Assembly: GCF_000317535.1 (NCBI RefSeq)
Contig: NC_019757.1
Location: 1,773,001 to 1,837,000, forward strand
Source: Cylindrospermum stagnale PCC 7417
Lineage (GTDB): Bacteria; Cyanobacteriota; Cyanobacteriia; Cyanobacteriales; Nostocaceae
Direction of reading: 5' to 3'
DNA length: 64,000 bases
The notes below the pieces were generated by a model. The model worked only from the letters and a program-made list of their open reading frames with translations. It did not search any database and had not been told where the DNA came from. The position numbers and the translations under genes are program-made. Of this stretch, positions 38,768 through 47,901 are shown one piece after another. The number at the start of each line of letters is the position of its first letter. The stretch's first letter is position 1.

Positions 38768-39370
38768 TTAAACAGTCATCGCTGCGTGGAGACTGCGCTG
38801 TTTATTTTCAACTTCTCTCACCAAAGTTTCCATAAATTTATTTACAAGGTCAGGATGTCTACCTGTAACCAAATTTTCATCAATCACAATGTCAGCAGCT
38901 ATATCATTTTCGTAGATAATATCTGCCCCAGCGTTTTCCACATCAACCAAAATATTATGAGCGCAAGTTACTCGGCGATTATCGAGGACATCAGCAGCAC
39001 AAAGTAGCCATAAACCATGACAAATTACCCCTATTTTGACATTAGGTTCTTCCATAGCTTGGCGAATAAACACAACTGCTGGGGCTTGACTTGGCTGACC
39101 TTTTCTTACGTTTACCTCATATCTCAATCGATCTTCTTGGGGAGTGGTGTAGTCTATCCCGTCAATAGTTGGCCAAACACCGCCTTCATTATGTGCTACA
39201 TGAAGCTGCCAGTATTGATACTGACCAGGTAAGCGGGCACAGACTGGTCCGTGAACGTTTCGCCAATAGTCATCGAACAACTCTAAAGAAATACCTTTTC
39301 TTTTCCACAGTGGGACGTAAAAAACAACTTGTGCAGCTTGATCTCGCTGTGCATAATTAGCTGTTCTCAT
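38768..39370 (-). CDS. EthD-like / DJ-1-PfpI chimeric protein
   Basis: 200 residues with a hybrid build. Residues 1-75 look like an EthD-type dimeric ferredoxin fold (VFYVPLWKRKGISLELFDDY, WRNVHGPVCARL). From about residue 80 the protein is the C-terminal half of a DJ-1/PfpI domain, including the nucleophile elbow GVICHGLWLL and VTGRHPDLVNKFMETLV. The first half of the DJ-1 Rossmann fold is missing. The joint lies near TPQEDRLRYE, which aligns with VRLRYFEPP of the neighbouring DJ-1 gene. AAGGAG (39378-39383) is well placed before the ATG, so it can be translated. It may be a deletion product joining two formerly separate genes, and stable folding is doubtful. Confidence 0.85.
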   Translation of the reverse strand: MRTANYAQRDQAAQVVFYVPLWKRKGISLELFDDYWRNVHGPVCARLPGQYQYWQLHVAHNEGGVWPTIDGIDYTTPQEDRLRYEVNVRKGQPSQAPAVVFIRQAMEEPNVKIGVICHGLWLLCAADVLDNRRVTCAHNILVDVENAGADIIYENDIAADIVIDENLVTGRHPDLVNKFMETLVREVENKQRSLHAAMTV

Positions 39371-39386
39371 TTCTGCACTCCTTAAG

Positions 39387-40053
39387 TCACGGTGTGGCTC
39401 CGATCAATTCTTCTTTTTGGACTGGTTCTGCATCTTGTTGGATAATTAGTTGAGCGATCGCATCAATAAATGCATCTACATCATGGGCTGACCGCCCTGT
39501 AACCAAGTCACCATCAACAACAACTCCAGATGGAGATGGCACATAAACAGCGCCAGCATTAGTGATATCTGCAAGGGTAACTTCGTGACAGATGATTTTT
39601 CGCCCTCGGAGTAGTTCTGGCATCGGTGTCAGCAGCCACAGTCCATGACAAAGTGCTCCTTTGACAATCTGCGGATTGGCGATCGCTTGGGCAAAAAATC
39701 TCACGGCTGGTGCAGTCCGCGCTTGTTCTGGAATGATGGGACAACCTTGTGGAGGCTCGAAGTAACGCAGACGCACACTCGTGTAGCCAGCAGCGACAAT
39801 CACAGCCCCATAGCTATTAAGATCGACATCTTGAAAGTCAATGTTTACATCTAGGTATTCCAAAGACTTGCCTACTGTATCGACATCGCTCACAAAACGC
39901 AAACTTTCATAACCCCACAGCCGAGACATGAAATGCACAGTCGCCCCAAGATCCTCAAAGCGTTGCCGATAAGCTGCAATTTCCTCAGGAATGAACTCAT
40001 TTTCTACAAGAATGGCGATTTTTTTTGGCGAATAGCATTCGGGTTGCCATCAT
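39387..40053 (-). pseudogene. DJ-1/PfpI family protein, frameshifted at an A8 run
   Basis: The downstream frame encodes a DJ-1/PfpI protein (GALCHGLWLLTP elbow with nucleophile Cys, VVDGDLVTGRSAHDVDAF). The conserved N-terminal strand KKIAILVENEFIPEE lies upstream in this frame but has no start codon there. A good start (ATGATG at 40053-40048 behind AGGAGA) is in the next frame and reaches a stop after about 18 codons. Removing one A from the eight-A run (plus-strand T8 at 40019-40026) joins them into an intact protein of about 221 residues. This is an inactivating mutation, a slippage or phase-variable site, or a sequencing error. Without the fix, only a truncated product from the internal ATG at 39938 is possible. 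Confidence 0.85.
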
Positions 40054-40060
40054 TGCTCTC

Positions 40061-40324
40061 CTAAGCCCTCGGTTTAAATTCCACGATGATTTCTGCTTCT
40101 GAACCCAATTGAAATTCTTGCTCTCCTAGTTCCAGGCGGAAATTGTCAGGGTCTAGGGATGTGCGATCCCTACCATTAATGCTGACTCGGCTGACTTCCA
40201 GAGTATTAGGTCTAAAGAAATCTGGTAAGACATTGAGCGATCTCTGGCGACAATGTTTGTCAGGTTTGAAATACAAACAGAACGGTTCTTTTGTCACATA
40301 GCTACTGATATAGATATGAGCCAA
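40061..40324 (-). CDS. Small hypothetical protein, possibly 5'-truncated
   Basis: Open frame of 87 codons with no ATG; the only start candidate is TTG at 40324. It is not recognised. The sequence is a plausible small beta-rich protein (VSRVSINGRDRTSLDPDNFR, EIIVEFKPRA). Its stop TAG overlaps the AGGAGA site of the downstream DJ-1 gene, which supports a real operon member. The frame stays open for six codons above the TTG (AFELNY) and then meets a stop within repeat-like DNA, so the original 5' end may have been lost. Confidence is moderate for coding and low for the start. Confidence 0.5.
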   Translation of the reverse strand: MAHIYISSYVTKEPFCLYFKPDKHCRQRSLNVLPDFFRPNTLEVSRVSINGRDRTSLDPDNFRLELGEQEFQLGSEAEIIVEFKPRA

Positions 40325-40380
40325 ATAATTTAGTTCAAAGGCAGGTTAAAGCCTCAGTATAGTTAGCGGGCTGATGTCAG

Positions 40381-40410
40381 CCTACACTCACCGCTTGCGG
40401 TGAGTGTAGG
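40381..40410. repeat. Perfect 14-bp-arm palindrome
   Basis: Inverted repeat with arms CCTACACTCACCGC (40381-40394) and GCGGTGAGTGTAGG (40397-40410) and a 2-base centre. It lies 27 bases downstream of the DUF1565-SPOR gene and upstream of the DJ-1 operon. There is no T-tract. It could act as a REP-like mRNA end or be part of a mobile mini-element. Confidence 0.8.
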
Positions 40411-40436
40411 AGTATGTAACTGATCAACACTCAGCA

Positions 40437-42197
40437 CTAATTCAATCGCTCAACGACAGCTCTTAAACCCTTGCTATTGAATTTTTTGAGCATTCCCCTG
40501 GCGTTAGATTGACTGCTAAAAACACCTGCTTGCATGACTTTGCGGCCTTGTCTGACTGTAGAAAAAGCACCGGGAGCTAGCGATCGCACTAATGCCATAT
40601 CTTTATCAGTTGTAACTTGCACCACCACACGATAACGGGCATTCACCGAAGAATCTCCACCATAAGCCCCAGTTGCAAAACTTTTAGGTGCTGGCGCTGA
40701 TCGCCCTTGATTCCTTACTCTGGGTTGTGGTGCTAGGGGTGCGTTAAACTCGATCACGTTAGTATCAATTTGGACATAATTCAATTGCGGCATCCCCGAC
40801 TGCAATGTTGGTAAGTTGCTCGAAATCGGAGATTCAGCCACAGTATTATTATATTCCTGTTGGTCAGTGTCAGAAACTCGGATATCGGCTGGCAACTGTG
40901 GCAACTGGTTTTTTAATGGTCGAGAATTATTCCTAGCAACAGGTTTAGTCGGTGTAATTCTAGCGCTAGGCAAAGGTGCAGTCTGCTGAGTAGGAATTTC
41001 AGGAATTGTGGGAGCAGAGAAAACGATTTCTCCGTTAGTTGGTAATTCCTGTAACCTACCGTTAGGCAAAAGTTCAGTTGGCGAATTTTCGGCTATGGAA
41101 GCTGTTAGCCCTTGAATATCAACCTTACCAGCAATGCGATTATTCGCCAGGTTGTTGCCAGGAGCAGAAATTAGCTGTTTGGCAGCACTGGCATTAATGT
41201 CATAGCGGGCATTATTCTGAAATTCATTACCCCCTGGTTCCGAGGTGCTACCCAAATCTGGCATTGCTTGGGCTATGACTACCAAACCATCTTCTTTACT
41301 GTCTTGAATTAAATTATGCCGTAAAGTTGGGCGGGCATTGGCTTGAACTATCACACCCGATCTGTTGGACTGAATTTGATTGCCTACCACTACAGGATTA
41401 GCATTTTGGGCAATATTGATGCCAAAGCCCGTTTGTTGAAAGACATTTTCCCGCACTTGGGGCACAGATCGACCTGTAACTGTCAACCCATTGGCACCAT
41501 TGCGATAAAAATAATTTTTGCTAATAGTAGGAGCAGCGTTACCAGTAACGGAAATGCCATCCTGAGTATTTTCAGTAAATGTATTTTCCTGAATTATGGG
41601 GTTGCTGGACTCAATCCATAAACCGTAACCACGGGGGTTGGTGTTGGTGACTGTCACCCCACTCAACCCCGCTTCATTGGCACCAACAATGGTGACATTT
41701 TGACCACCAAAACTACGACTGAGGTATTCACCACCACCAGCGATGGTGATCCCCCTGCCTTTGTTGCCTGTGTCTCCTTGAATAGAAACACCCTGTTTGA
41801 GCATTAAGGGGAATACCTCACCTGTTTCGGCGCTGTATGTCCCTGAAGAAAGCATAATTACAGAATTTGGCCCGGCTACTTGCAAGGCTTGGGTAATGGT
41901 TTTCCAAGGAGTCGCTTCACCACCATTACCTGCTTTGTCATCTCCAACACTTGGGTTGACAAACAGGATGTTAACCTGAGAAATTGTTTTTTCACCCTGA
42001 AGCGTTTGTCCTGATGCTGTAGGGATTTGAGCAAAGGCACGGCTGAAATTGGTGCCCAAGAGTGACAGACTGATAACTCCCAGACCGATGCTAAAACTCA
42101 ATGCTGTAGCTAGTTCTCGGAAAATCAGCTTGGCCCTACGGTAGTAAAAAAACTTAAGAGGGAGCATCAACTTAATCCAACTCCTGAGAAAGTACAA
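40437..42197 (-). CDS. Exported DUF1565 beta-helix protein with C-terminal SPOR domain
   Basis: 586 residues. The N-terminus has a long signal (hydrophobic LSFSIGLGVISLSLL followed by SRAFAQI, a likely cleavage site). Residues about 75-365 are a DUF1565 right-handed beta-helix (FVNPSVGDDKAGN, LSSGTYSAETGEVFPL, repeated NxxxxN turns). A Pro-rich linker follows, and the last 75 residues look like a SPOR domain (YRVVVQVTTDKDMALVRSL, MQAGVFSSQSNARGMLKKF). SPOR domains bind denuded peptidoglycan, so this is likely a periplasmic or wall-bound protein. It is a paralogue of the SLH protein at 31097-33190, with a different anchoring domain. Confidence 0.92.
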   Translation of the reverse strand: MYFLRSWIKLMLPLKFFYYRRAKLIFRELATALSFSIGLGVISLSLLGTNFSRAFAQIPTASGQTLQGEKTISQVNILFVNPSVGDDKAGNGGEATPWKTITQALQVAGPNSVIMLSSGTYSAETGEVFPLMLKQGVSIQGDTGNKGRGITIAGGGEYLSRSFGGQNVTIVGANEAGLSGVTVTNTNPRGYGLWIESSNPIIQENTFTENTQDGISVTGNAAPTISKNYFYRNGANGLTVTGRSVPQVRENVFQQTGFGINIAQNANPVVVGNQIQSNRSGVIVQANARPTLRHNLIQDSKEDGLVVIAQAMPDLGSTSEPGGNEFQNNARYDINASAAKQLISAPGNNLANNRIAGKVDIQGLTASIAENSPTELLPNGRLQELPTNGEIVFSAPTIPEIPTQQTAPLPSARITPTKPVARNNSRPLKNQLPQLPADIRVSDTDQQEYNNTVAESPISSNLPTLQSGMPQLNYVQIDTNVIEFNAPLAPQPRVRNQGRSAPAPKSFATGAYGGDSSVNARYRVVVQVTTDKDMALVRSLAPGAFSTVRQGRKVMQAGVFSSQSNARGMLKKFNSKGLRAVVERLN

Positions 42198-42355
42198 TAA
42201 ATTCTTATACTCTGCTATGTGGGAGTATGTCGATAATGTTACTCATATATTGACATATTGACCACTGAGCTTTTTTGAATACAAAGTTTCAAAGTAAATC
42301 ATTTCAGATGAAACAAGCTGGCTGTTACGATGAAAAAACTAATGGGGTTGTTGTA

Positions 42356-43414
42356 ATGGTCGAAGCCCACAGCCAAGAAAAACAGATACAGCAAGTGGTT
42401 TATCGCATTTTAGATGCCAATTTAGATCGCGCCCGTGAAGGCTTGCGAATTATCGAGGAATGGTGCCGTTTTGGATTGAATAACGCCCAGTTGGCTGGGG
42501 AATGTAAGGATTTGCGCCAAGAGGTAGGTAAGTGGCATACCCCTGAACTAAGGGCAGCGAGAGATACACTCGGTGATCCTGGTACTGGTTTATCCCATCC
42601 CCAGGAAGAACTCCGCGCTAGCATTACCTCGTTGTTACAAGCTAACTTTTGCCGTGTCCAAGAAGCACTGCGGGTGCTGGAAGAATATGGCAAGCTTTAC
42701 CACCCGAATATGGGGGCAGCTTTTAAGCAGATGCGCTATCGGGTTTACGCCCTAGAAAGTAATTTAATGGGTTATCAGCGGCACCAACTGCTGTGGCGAT
42801 CGCGTTTATATCTTGTAACTTCCCCCACAGATAGTTTGTGCCAAACAGTGGAAGCGGCTCTCAAAGGCGGTTTAACGCTCCTACAGTATCGCGAAAAAAC
42901 TGCCGATGATGTTTTGCGTCTGGAACGAGCTACGAAACTGCGGCAGCTATGCCACACCTATGGTGCTTTATTTATTGTCAATGACCGGGTAGATTTGGCT
43001 TTAGCGGTAGATGCCGATGGGGTGCATTTGGGGCAGCAGGATCTGCCGATTGCGGTGGCCCGGCAATTACTCGGAACCCAGCGGTTGATAGGACGCTCTA
43101 CCACAAATCCCGAAGAAATGCAAGCGGCAATTGCCGAAGGCGCAGATTATATTGGCGTGGGCCCAGTTTATGAAACACCTACGAAAGTAGGTAAGGCAGC
43201 AGCAGGCTTAGAATATGTGAGATATGCCGCCAAAAACTGTGCTATTCCCTGGTTTGCGATTGGGGGAATCGATGCGAATAATATCAATGATCTGATTGAT
43301 GCGGGAGCAGAACGGGTGGCGGTGGTGCGATCGCTAATGCAAGCGGAACAACCTACTTTAGTCACGCAATATTTCCTTTCCCAAATCCAGCGCGTGAAAC
43401 TCAAACCGGAATAA
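42356..43414 (+). CDS. thiE: Thiamine-phosphate synthase with N-terminal extra domain
   Basis: Condenses HMP-pyrophosphate with the thiazole phosphate to form thiamine phosphate. The C-terminal TIM-barrel (from about residue 145 of 352) has LLQYREKTADD, FIVNDRVDLALAVDADGVHL, LIGRSTTNPEEM, GVGPVYETPTKV and FAIGGIDANN. The N-terminal 140 residues (YRILDANLDRAREGLRIIEE and FCRVQEALRVLEEYGK) are the extra domain usual in cyanobacterial ThiE. The frame runs back to a TTG at 42275, but the ATG at 42356 (MVEAHSQ) fits the family start better. No TPP riboswitch could be recognised upstream. The stop is followed directly by the thiS frame. Confidence 0.95.
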   Translation: MVEAHSQEKQIQQVVYRILDANLDRAREGLRIIEEWCRFGLNNAQLAGECKDLRQEVGKWHTPELRAARDTLGDPGTGLSHPQEELRASITSLLQANFCRVQEALRVLEEYGKLYHPNMGAAFKQMRYRVYALESNLMGYQRHQLLWRSRLYLVTSPTDSLCQTVEAALKGGLTLLQYREKTADDVLRLERATKLRQLCHTYGALFIVNDRVDLALAVDADGVHLGQQDLPIAVARQLLGTQRLIGRSTTNPEEMQAAIAEGADYIGVGPVYETPTKVGKAAAGLEYVRYAAKNCAIPWFAIGGIDANNINDLIDAGAERVAVVRSLMQAEQPTLVTQYFLSQIQRVKLKPE

Positions 43415-43432
43415 ATGCACAAGCGACAACTT

Positions 43433-43645
43433 ATGTCTATTCAAATTGCACTTCAGGTAAATGGGGAAACTCGCAATTGTTTATCCCAAACGCCATTACC
43501 CGACTTACTCCAAGAGTTGGGTTTTAATCCCCGCTTGGTGGCGGTGGAGTATAATGGCGAAATCTTACACCGTCAATTTTGGCAGCAAACTCAAGTGCAG
43601 CCAGGCGATCGCTTAGAAGTAGTCACCATCGTTGGTGGTGGTTAA
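43433..43645 (+). CDS. thiS: Sulfur carrier protein ThiS
   Basis: About 70-residue ubiquitin-like carrier ending in VTIVGGG, the Gly-Gly tail that is thiocarboxylated to donate sulfur to the thiazole ring. IALQVNGETRNC, LLQELGFNPRLVAVEYNGEI and VQPGDRLEVVTI are typical. An ATG at 43415 directly abuts the thiE stop; the ATG at 43433 gives the usual family length and is preferred. It sits in a thiE-thiS operon and overlaps the convergent glycosyltransferase gene by 4 bases. Confidence 0.95.
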   Translation: MSIQIALQVNGETRNCLSQTPLPDLLQELGFNPRLVAVEYNGEILHRQFWQQTQVQPGDRLEVVTIVGGG

Positions 43646-44877
43646 TTTAATAAACACGAATAGCGAGATTCAGGTTTGTACAGCCAGCGGTGCAAATTCT
43701 TCCGTTTGGCTAACTCTTGGCCTTGGCGTCCGAGTCTTTCCCGTAGCGGCTTATCCTGACACAAACGTTTGAAAGCCTGAAAAACTTCATAGCCAGAATT
43801 GGGGTTCACCAAGAGGCCATTTTCTTCGTGATGGACTGCATCAAGAACACTACCCAAGCGAGAAGCAATTACAGGCTTACCAAAGTAGCTGGCTTCTGAG
43901 TAAACCATGCCAAAACCTTCGAGAATTTGAGTTTTTTGATTCAACAAAGTCAGCATGGCAAATATATCACAGGCTGCATAGTAGCCGGCTAATTCTCGTT
44001 CGGGTACATAGCCAGCAAAATGTACCCGCTTGTCTACTCGCAAGCGCTGAGATAATGATTTCAATTGGAATTCACTAGGTCCTTGACCGCAGATTATATA
44101 GTGGACATCTAGCCCAAGAGTTAACAATAGTGGTAAGTTGTCAATCACGCGATCAAAGCTTTTATGCTTCACCAGTCGTCCGACAGAGAGAATAACGATC
44201 GCTGTTTCGGGAATATTGTACGCCTGACGCAACCGCATTCTTAAATCATCAAGATGACTGGGACTAGTCGCAGTCCCAAATCTTTCAGGTCTAACGACTG
44301 GGTTAATTACGTGGGTAGGGGAATCAACCCGAAAAGCGGATCTCAGGTAATCTCTTGTATGGGAACTGTTACAAACAATGCCTTCGGCCCGTTTCAGTGT
44401 TAATTTAAATAGCGATCGCCATAAGGGGTTGCGTGAAGCACAAACAATATCGTTACCGTGCAGGTAGATAAAAAAGCGAATAGGTAAGATATAGCTGAGT
44501 AGCAATAGTGCCGGAAAGTCATAGCCATGACACCACTCAATATAGCGGTAATGATAGCGAAAATAGAGTTTACAGGCTAGCAGTATTGACCAGACGATAT
44601 TCAACAGAGACTTGAAGATATTTCCCAGAAAACCACTAGGCCAGAAGCTAGAGTGGGGCCAGCGATAAACCGGAAACTGCTGCGCCTGATCAAATACTTT
44701 ATCTCCTAAGCAACCAGCAGCCAGCACAATCACCCTGTCTGGGTCTTGCAAACAACGATTATAGACATATTCTCCAATCACAGCATCTTGCGGTCGGAAG
44801 CTCCGAGATATAACTAAGATGTCTGGGTAGGCAGTTTTGTCCCTGATCTGTGTCCCTAGCTGTGAAATATGTTCCAT
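43642..44877 (-). CDS. GT4-type glycosyltransferase
   Basis: 411 residues, two-domain GT-B fold of the retaining GT4 family. N-terminal part: ILVISRSFRPQDAVIGEYVY, FFIYLHGNDI, GIVCNSSHTRDYL. C-terminal nucleotide-sugar domain: ILSVGRLVKHKSFDRVIDNL, YIICGQGP, VHFAGYVPERELAGYYAACD and the E-x7-E motif EGFGMVYSEA. A hydrophobic patch near 85-125 suggests membrane association. It probably builds an exopolysaccharide or glycolipid; donor and acceptor are not readable. It is transcribed towards thiS. Confidence 0.92.
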   Translation of the reverse strand: MEHISQLGTQIRDKTAYPDILVISRSFRPQDAVIGEYVYNRCLQDPDRVIVLAAGCLGDKVFDQAQQFPVYRWPHSSFWPSGFLGNIFKSLLNIVWSILLACKLYFRYHYRYIEWCHGYDFPALLLLSYILPIRFFIYLHGNDIVCASRNPLWRSLFKLTLKRAEGIVCNSSHTRDYLRSAFRVDSPTHVINPVVRPERFGTATSPSHLDDLRMRLRQAYNIPETAIVILSVGRLVKHKSFDRVIDNLPLLLTLGLDVHYIICGQGPSEFQLKSLSQRLRVDKRVHFAGYVPERELAGYYAACDIFAMLTLLNQKTQILEGFGMVYSEASYFGKPVIASRLGSVLDAVHHEENGLLVNPNSGYEVFQAFKRLCQDKPLRERLGRQGQELAKRKNLHRWLYKPESRYSCLLN

Positions 44878-46758
44878 AAATAATTTTGAATTTGTTTATA
44901 TTGACCGCTGGTGAGAGAAGTTGATAATTTCCGACAACCCTAGAAAAGGGAATTTTTCTGCACATAAAATTTCCATCAGTATTGACTTAACTTGCAGCTA
45001 CAGGTTGCGAGTCAACTGAAAGATGATGCCTAGACTATGAAATCTCAACAATCAAGTTAGAAGTACACCCCACAAATCAAGCTGGGGAAGGGAACTGGTA
45101 GCCTTGAAAACTCGCAGAGATCCTGACAGTCAAGATATCTGTGTGTTCCTAGGAGATTGTTGCCAACTAAACCATATTTTGAGGAGAAACAATTGTTTGT
45201 GATTCCAGTTGGAAATTCGCTGACTATGTATCTTCTTTCCCTTTTATTACATCCTTTCTCCTTGATTCTAGTTAACAATCTAGCAGCGAAAAAACCAGGA
45301 GTCTACGTTATTTCTGTGTCAGTACTTCTCTGGTTCCCTAATTAACTTAGGTATAGTAGAGATATTAATTGTCTTGATTGTCGCTTTGGAGTACGTGGCA
45401 GGCGAAACCACAATTACCAAACCTCCTTGAATCCTAAACAGCACAAAAACTTCAGCAATATCTTAGTGCATGAACTAAGGAGTTTTATTTTTTAATTTGA
45501 TTAATTTTATTTTTGACTGCCAATTTATCACCACTGGAGAATTTGTATGCATGATAAACCCTAGCCAGAATATCGTTGATATCCAAAGCAATTGCTCAGA
45601 GACTGCTGTAGATATTACTAAATCTAGCTGTTACTAATAGATTATACTGAATACCGCCTAAAATTATGCCAAATTGCCAAAAATATTCCGGTAATTTGGT
45701 AACCGATGTCATAGACTTTACGCGCTGATCATGATTTTCAATTGCTGAATTTTTCTCCCTTTGATGCTTTAACTTGTGTAAGTGGATACTAGAAAAATAA
45801 TTACGTCGAGAAAGCTTTCATCGGTAATTTCTTAACTAAAGATTAATTGACTGTAGAATGTTTATAACACAGTTTTAAGTATGATTTTTGACAAATTACA
45901 TAGTTATCGCGCCTTAACCCACAATTCGCTGCAATGAGTTTATCCCAAAATTATCAATTACTGTCAATTTCACCAGTTCTAGCGTTGTAACATACTGCCT
46001 TAACTATGAATCTAGAATTTACTTGATAAATTAATTGTGGTAAAGAGGGTTTTTACGGTGGGATATGTTTTATAAATATACAAGAAATATTTCTGATGAA
46101 GCTGTTTGTATTAGTAACTTCTACCAATCACTGTATTTTTGATGACTGACTATTGCTATTAACACATGAGATCCTCAAAATCTACATTACCTGGCTAATT
46201 TCTATTCATCTAGGTGGATGCTTAAAGTCAAATTTTGGCGTAAAGGCAAGATTATCAAAGCTATCTGCTAACATCTGCTCAAGATTGTTTCTTTTTACTC
46301 AAAAAATCAGTCAAAACAAGACTTAGAAACTACGAAGATTTGTATAGTTGAAAACTAAATCTATAGAGTTAGAAATTACAAAGATTTGTATAGTTGAGAA
46401 ATGAAAAAGTTTCTCCCCTGTCTCCTGCCAATTCACAGATCCGAATATCGGTTAGTGTGTATTGCATCCAATCGAAAACCTCTCTATTTCTCAGAGATGG
46501 TGTAGTACTGAGCGGCGGGAATAATTAATTGATGCCTAAATTGCACGGTTATGGCGATGTTTTGCGGTACGGTTATCAATGTGAGAAATCCCCCCTGCGA
46601 TCGCACCACACCGAATAACAGACGCGGTAGATTAAATATGTAGCTGACAATTAATCAAAAACTTGCTTGTTACGGGCTGGCGTCACCTACACACCGCAAC
46701 ACCAATACCAGTAGTGCGAGCAATCATCACTAAATACTGTTTTCCCAGCGACTGTGCT
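44878..46758. other. 1.9-kb gene-poor AT-rich region
   Basis: No convincing gene on either strand. Short frames occur, such as a hydrophobic 50-codon frame from TTG 45193 behind GAGGAG, but none has coding character I trust. A 32-base direct repeat occurs at 46323-46354 and 46369-46400 (period 46, core AAGATTTGTATAGTTGA). The region probably holds the promoters of the two flanking genes, which diverge from it. A small RNA cannot be excluded. Confidence 0.5.
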
Positions 46759-47733
46759 ATGCGTAAAAAACTACAACAAACCATCAAACCCCTGCTAAAA
46801 ACGTTCTTTGTTCTTAGCCTAGTAATAGCTTTAGCCTTTGGTCAAACCGATGGCGCATTAGCGGCCCGCAGTGGTGGTCGCATAGGTGGTGGTTCGTTCA
46901 GAGCACCCTCTAGCCGCAGTTACACACCGCGCACTTATGCACCTCCTGGTGGTGGTGGATACTACGCTCCCTATCCTGGTGGTGGTTTTGGCTTTCCTTT
47001 CCTGATTCCTTTTTGGGGTATTGGAGGAGGATTTGGCGGTGTGTTTAGCATCTTAATCTTTTTAGCGATCGCTAATTTCTTGGTGCAATCCTTCCGTCGC
47101 GTCACCAATAACGACACCGAAGAAGCAGACTACAACAACAATTCCACAGTTTCCATCACTCGTTTGCAAGTCGGTTTATTAGCTCAAGCCCGTGGTTTGC
47201 AAACCGAACTCAACCACATCGCCGAAACTGCTGACACCAACACCCCAGAGGGGAGAGCAGAAATCTTACAAGAAGCCAGCCTTGCATTACTACGCCATCC
47301 CGAATACTGGGTATATGCAGGTGGTGGCACCCAGCAAGCTAAATTAAATGCAGCTGAATCTCAATTCAACCGTTTGTCATTGGCAGAACGCAGCAAATTC
47401 AGCGAAGAAACACTTTCCAACGTCAACAACCAGCTAAAAGCGGCTCTAGCCAAAGAAGCCTTACCCCCTGCTGAACTCGATAACCCCACCCGTTTAATTA
47501 GCGAAGGCCCTGGGGAATATCTAATCGTCACCTTATTAGCAGCAACTCTAGGCAAATTTGGCATCCCCGCAATTAACAGCGCTGACGACCTACGTCAAGC
47601 CTTGCGGATAATTGGTAGCCTCCCCAGCGAACAACTTTTAGCAATTGAAGTTCTTTGGACTCCCCAAGCAGAAGGCGACACCCTAACAACTGATGATTTG
47701 TTCGCCGAGTATCCTGATTTGAAACTGGTTTAA
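46759..47733 (+). CDS. DUF1517 domain-containing membrane protein
   Basis: 324 residues from the ATG at 46759; the frame extends to TTG 46663 but the extra residues precede the signal sequence. N-terminal signal: LLKTFFVLSLVIALAFG then ALAARSGG. A Gly/Pro-rich linker with aromatic residues (RTYAPPGGGGYYAPYPGGG) leads to a transmembrane helix (SILIFLAIANFLVQSF). A soluble DUF1517 domain follows (STVSITRLQVGLLAQARGLQ, GEYLIVTLLAA, LLAIEVLWTPQ). It is a cyanobacterial and plastid membrane family of unknown role. A strong terminator follows it. Confidence 0.92.
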   Translation: MRKKLQQTIKPLLKTFFVLSLVIALAFGQTDGALAARSGGRIGGGSFRAPSSRSYTPRTYAPPGGGGYYAPYPGGGFGFPFLIPFWGIGGGFGGVFSILIFLAIANFLVQSFRRVTNNDTEEADYNNNSTVSITRLQVGLLAQARGLQTELNHIAETADTNTPEGRAEILQEASLALLRHPEYWVYAGGGTQQAKLNAAESQFNRLSLAERSKFSEETLSNVNNQLKAALAKEALPPAELDNPTRLISEGPGEYLIVTLLAATLGKFGIPAINSADDLRQALRIIGSLPSEQLLAIEVLWTPQAEGDTLTTDDLFAEYPDLKLV

Positions 47734-47766
47734 TCTGGAAGCGCTTCAGCGCCGACCACGAACAAG

Positions 47767-47800
47767 AAAACCGCTTGCCATCAGACACGCGGTTTTTTTT
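47767..47800 (+). terminator. Intrinsic terminator after the DUF1517 gene
   Basis: Stem AAAACCGC/GCGGTTTT around a 14-base loop (TTGCCATCAGACAC), ending in a run of eight T, 34 bases after the stop codon. A near copy with a loop differing at 3 of 14 bases occurs at 55972-56005, so it belongs to a dispersed family. Confidence 0.85.
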
Positions 47801-47901
47801 AGAAGCTCAGATACCTGAACTTAATTTAGGGTAGTTCTTCCTTATCAACTTCATGATAACAAATATAGAAATAATAGTCAACATCAATTTCACCCAAAAA
47901 C

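Noticed and set aside
42198-42355. TPP riboswitch upstream of thiE
   Set aside because: The conserved CUGAGA and related THI-box elements could not be found in the leader.
45193-45345. 50-codon hydrophobic frame from TTG behind GAGGAG
   Set aside because: Non-ATG start, AT-rich context, no recognisable family and no sign of conservation. The evidence is too weak to call a gene.
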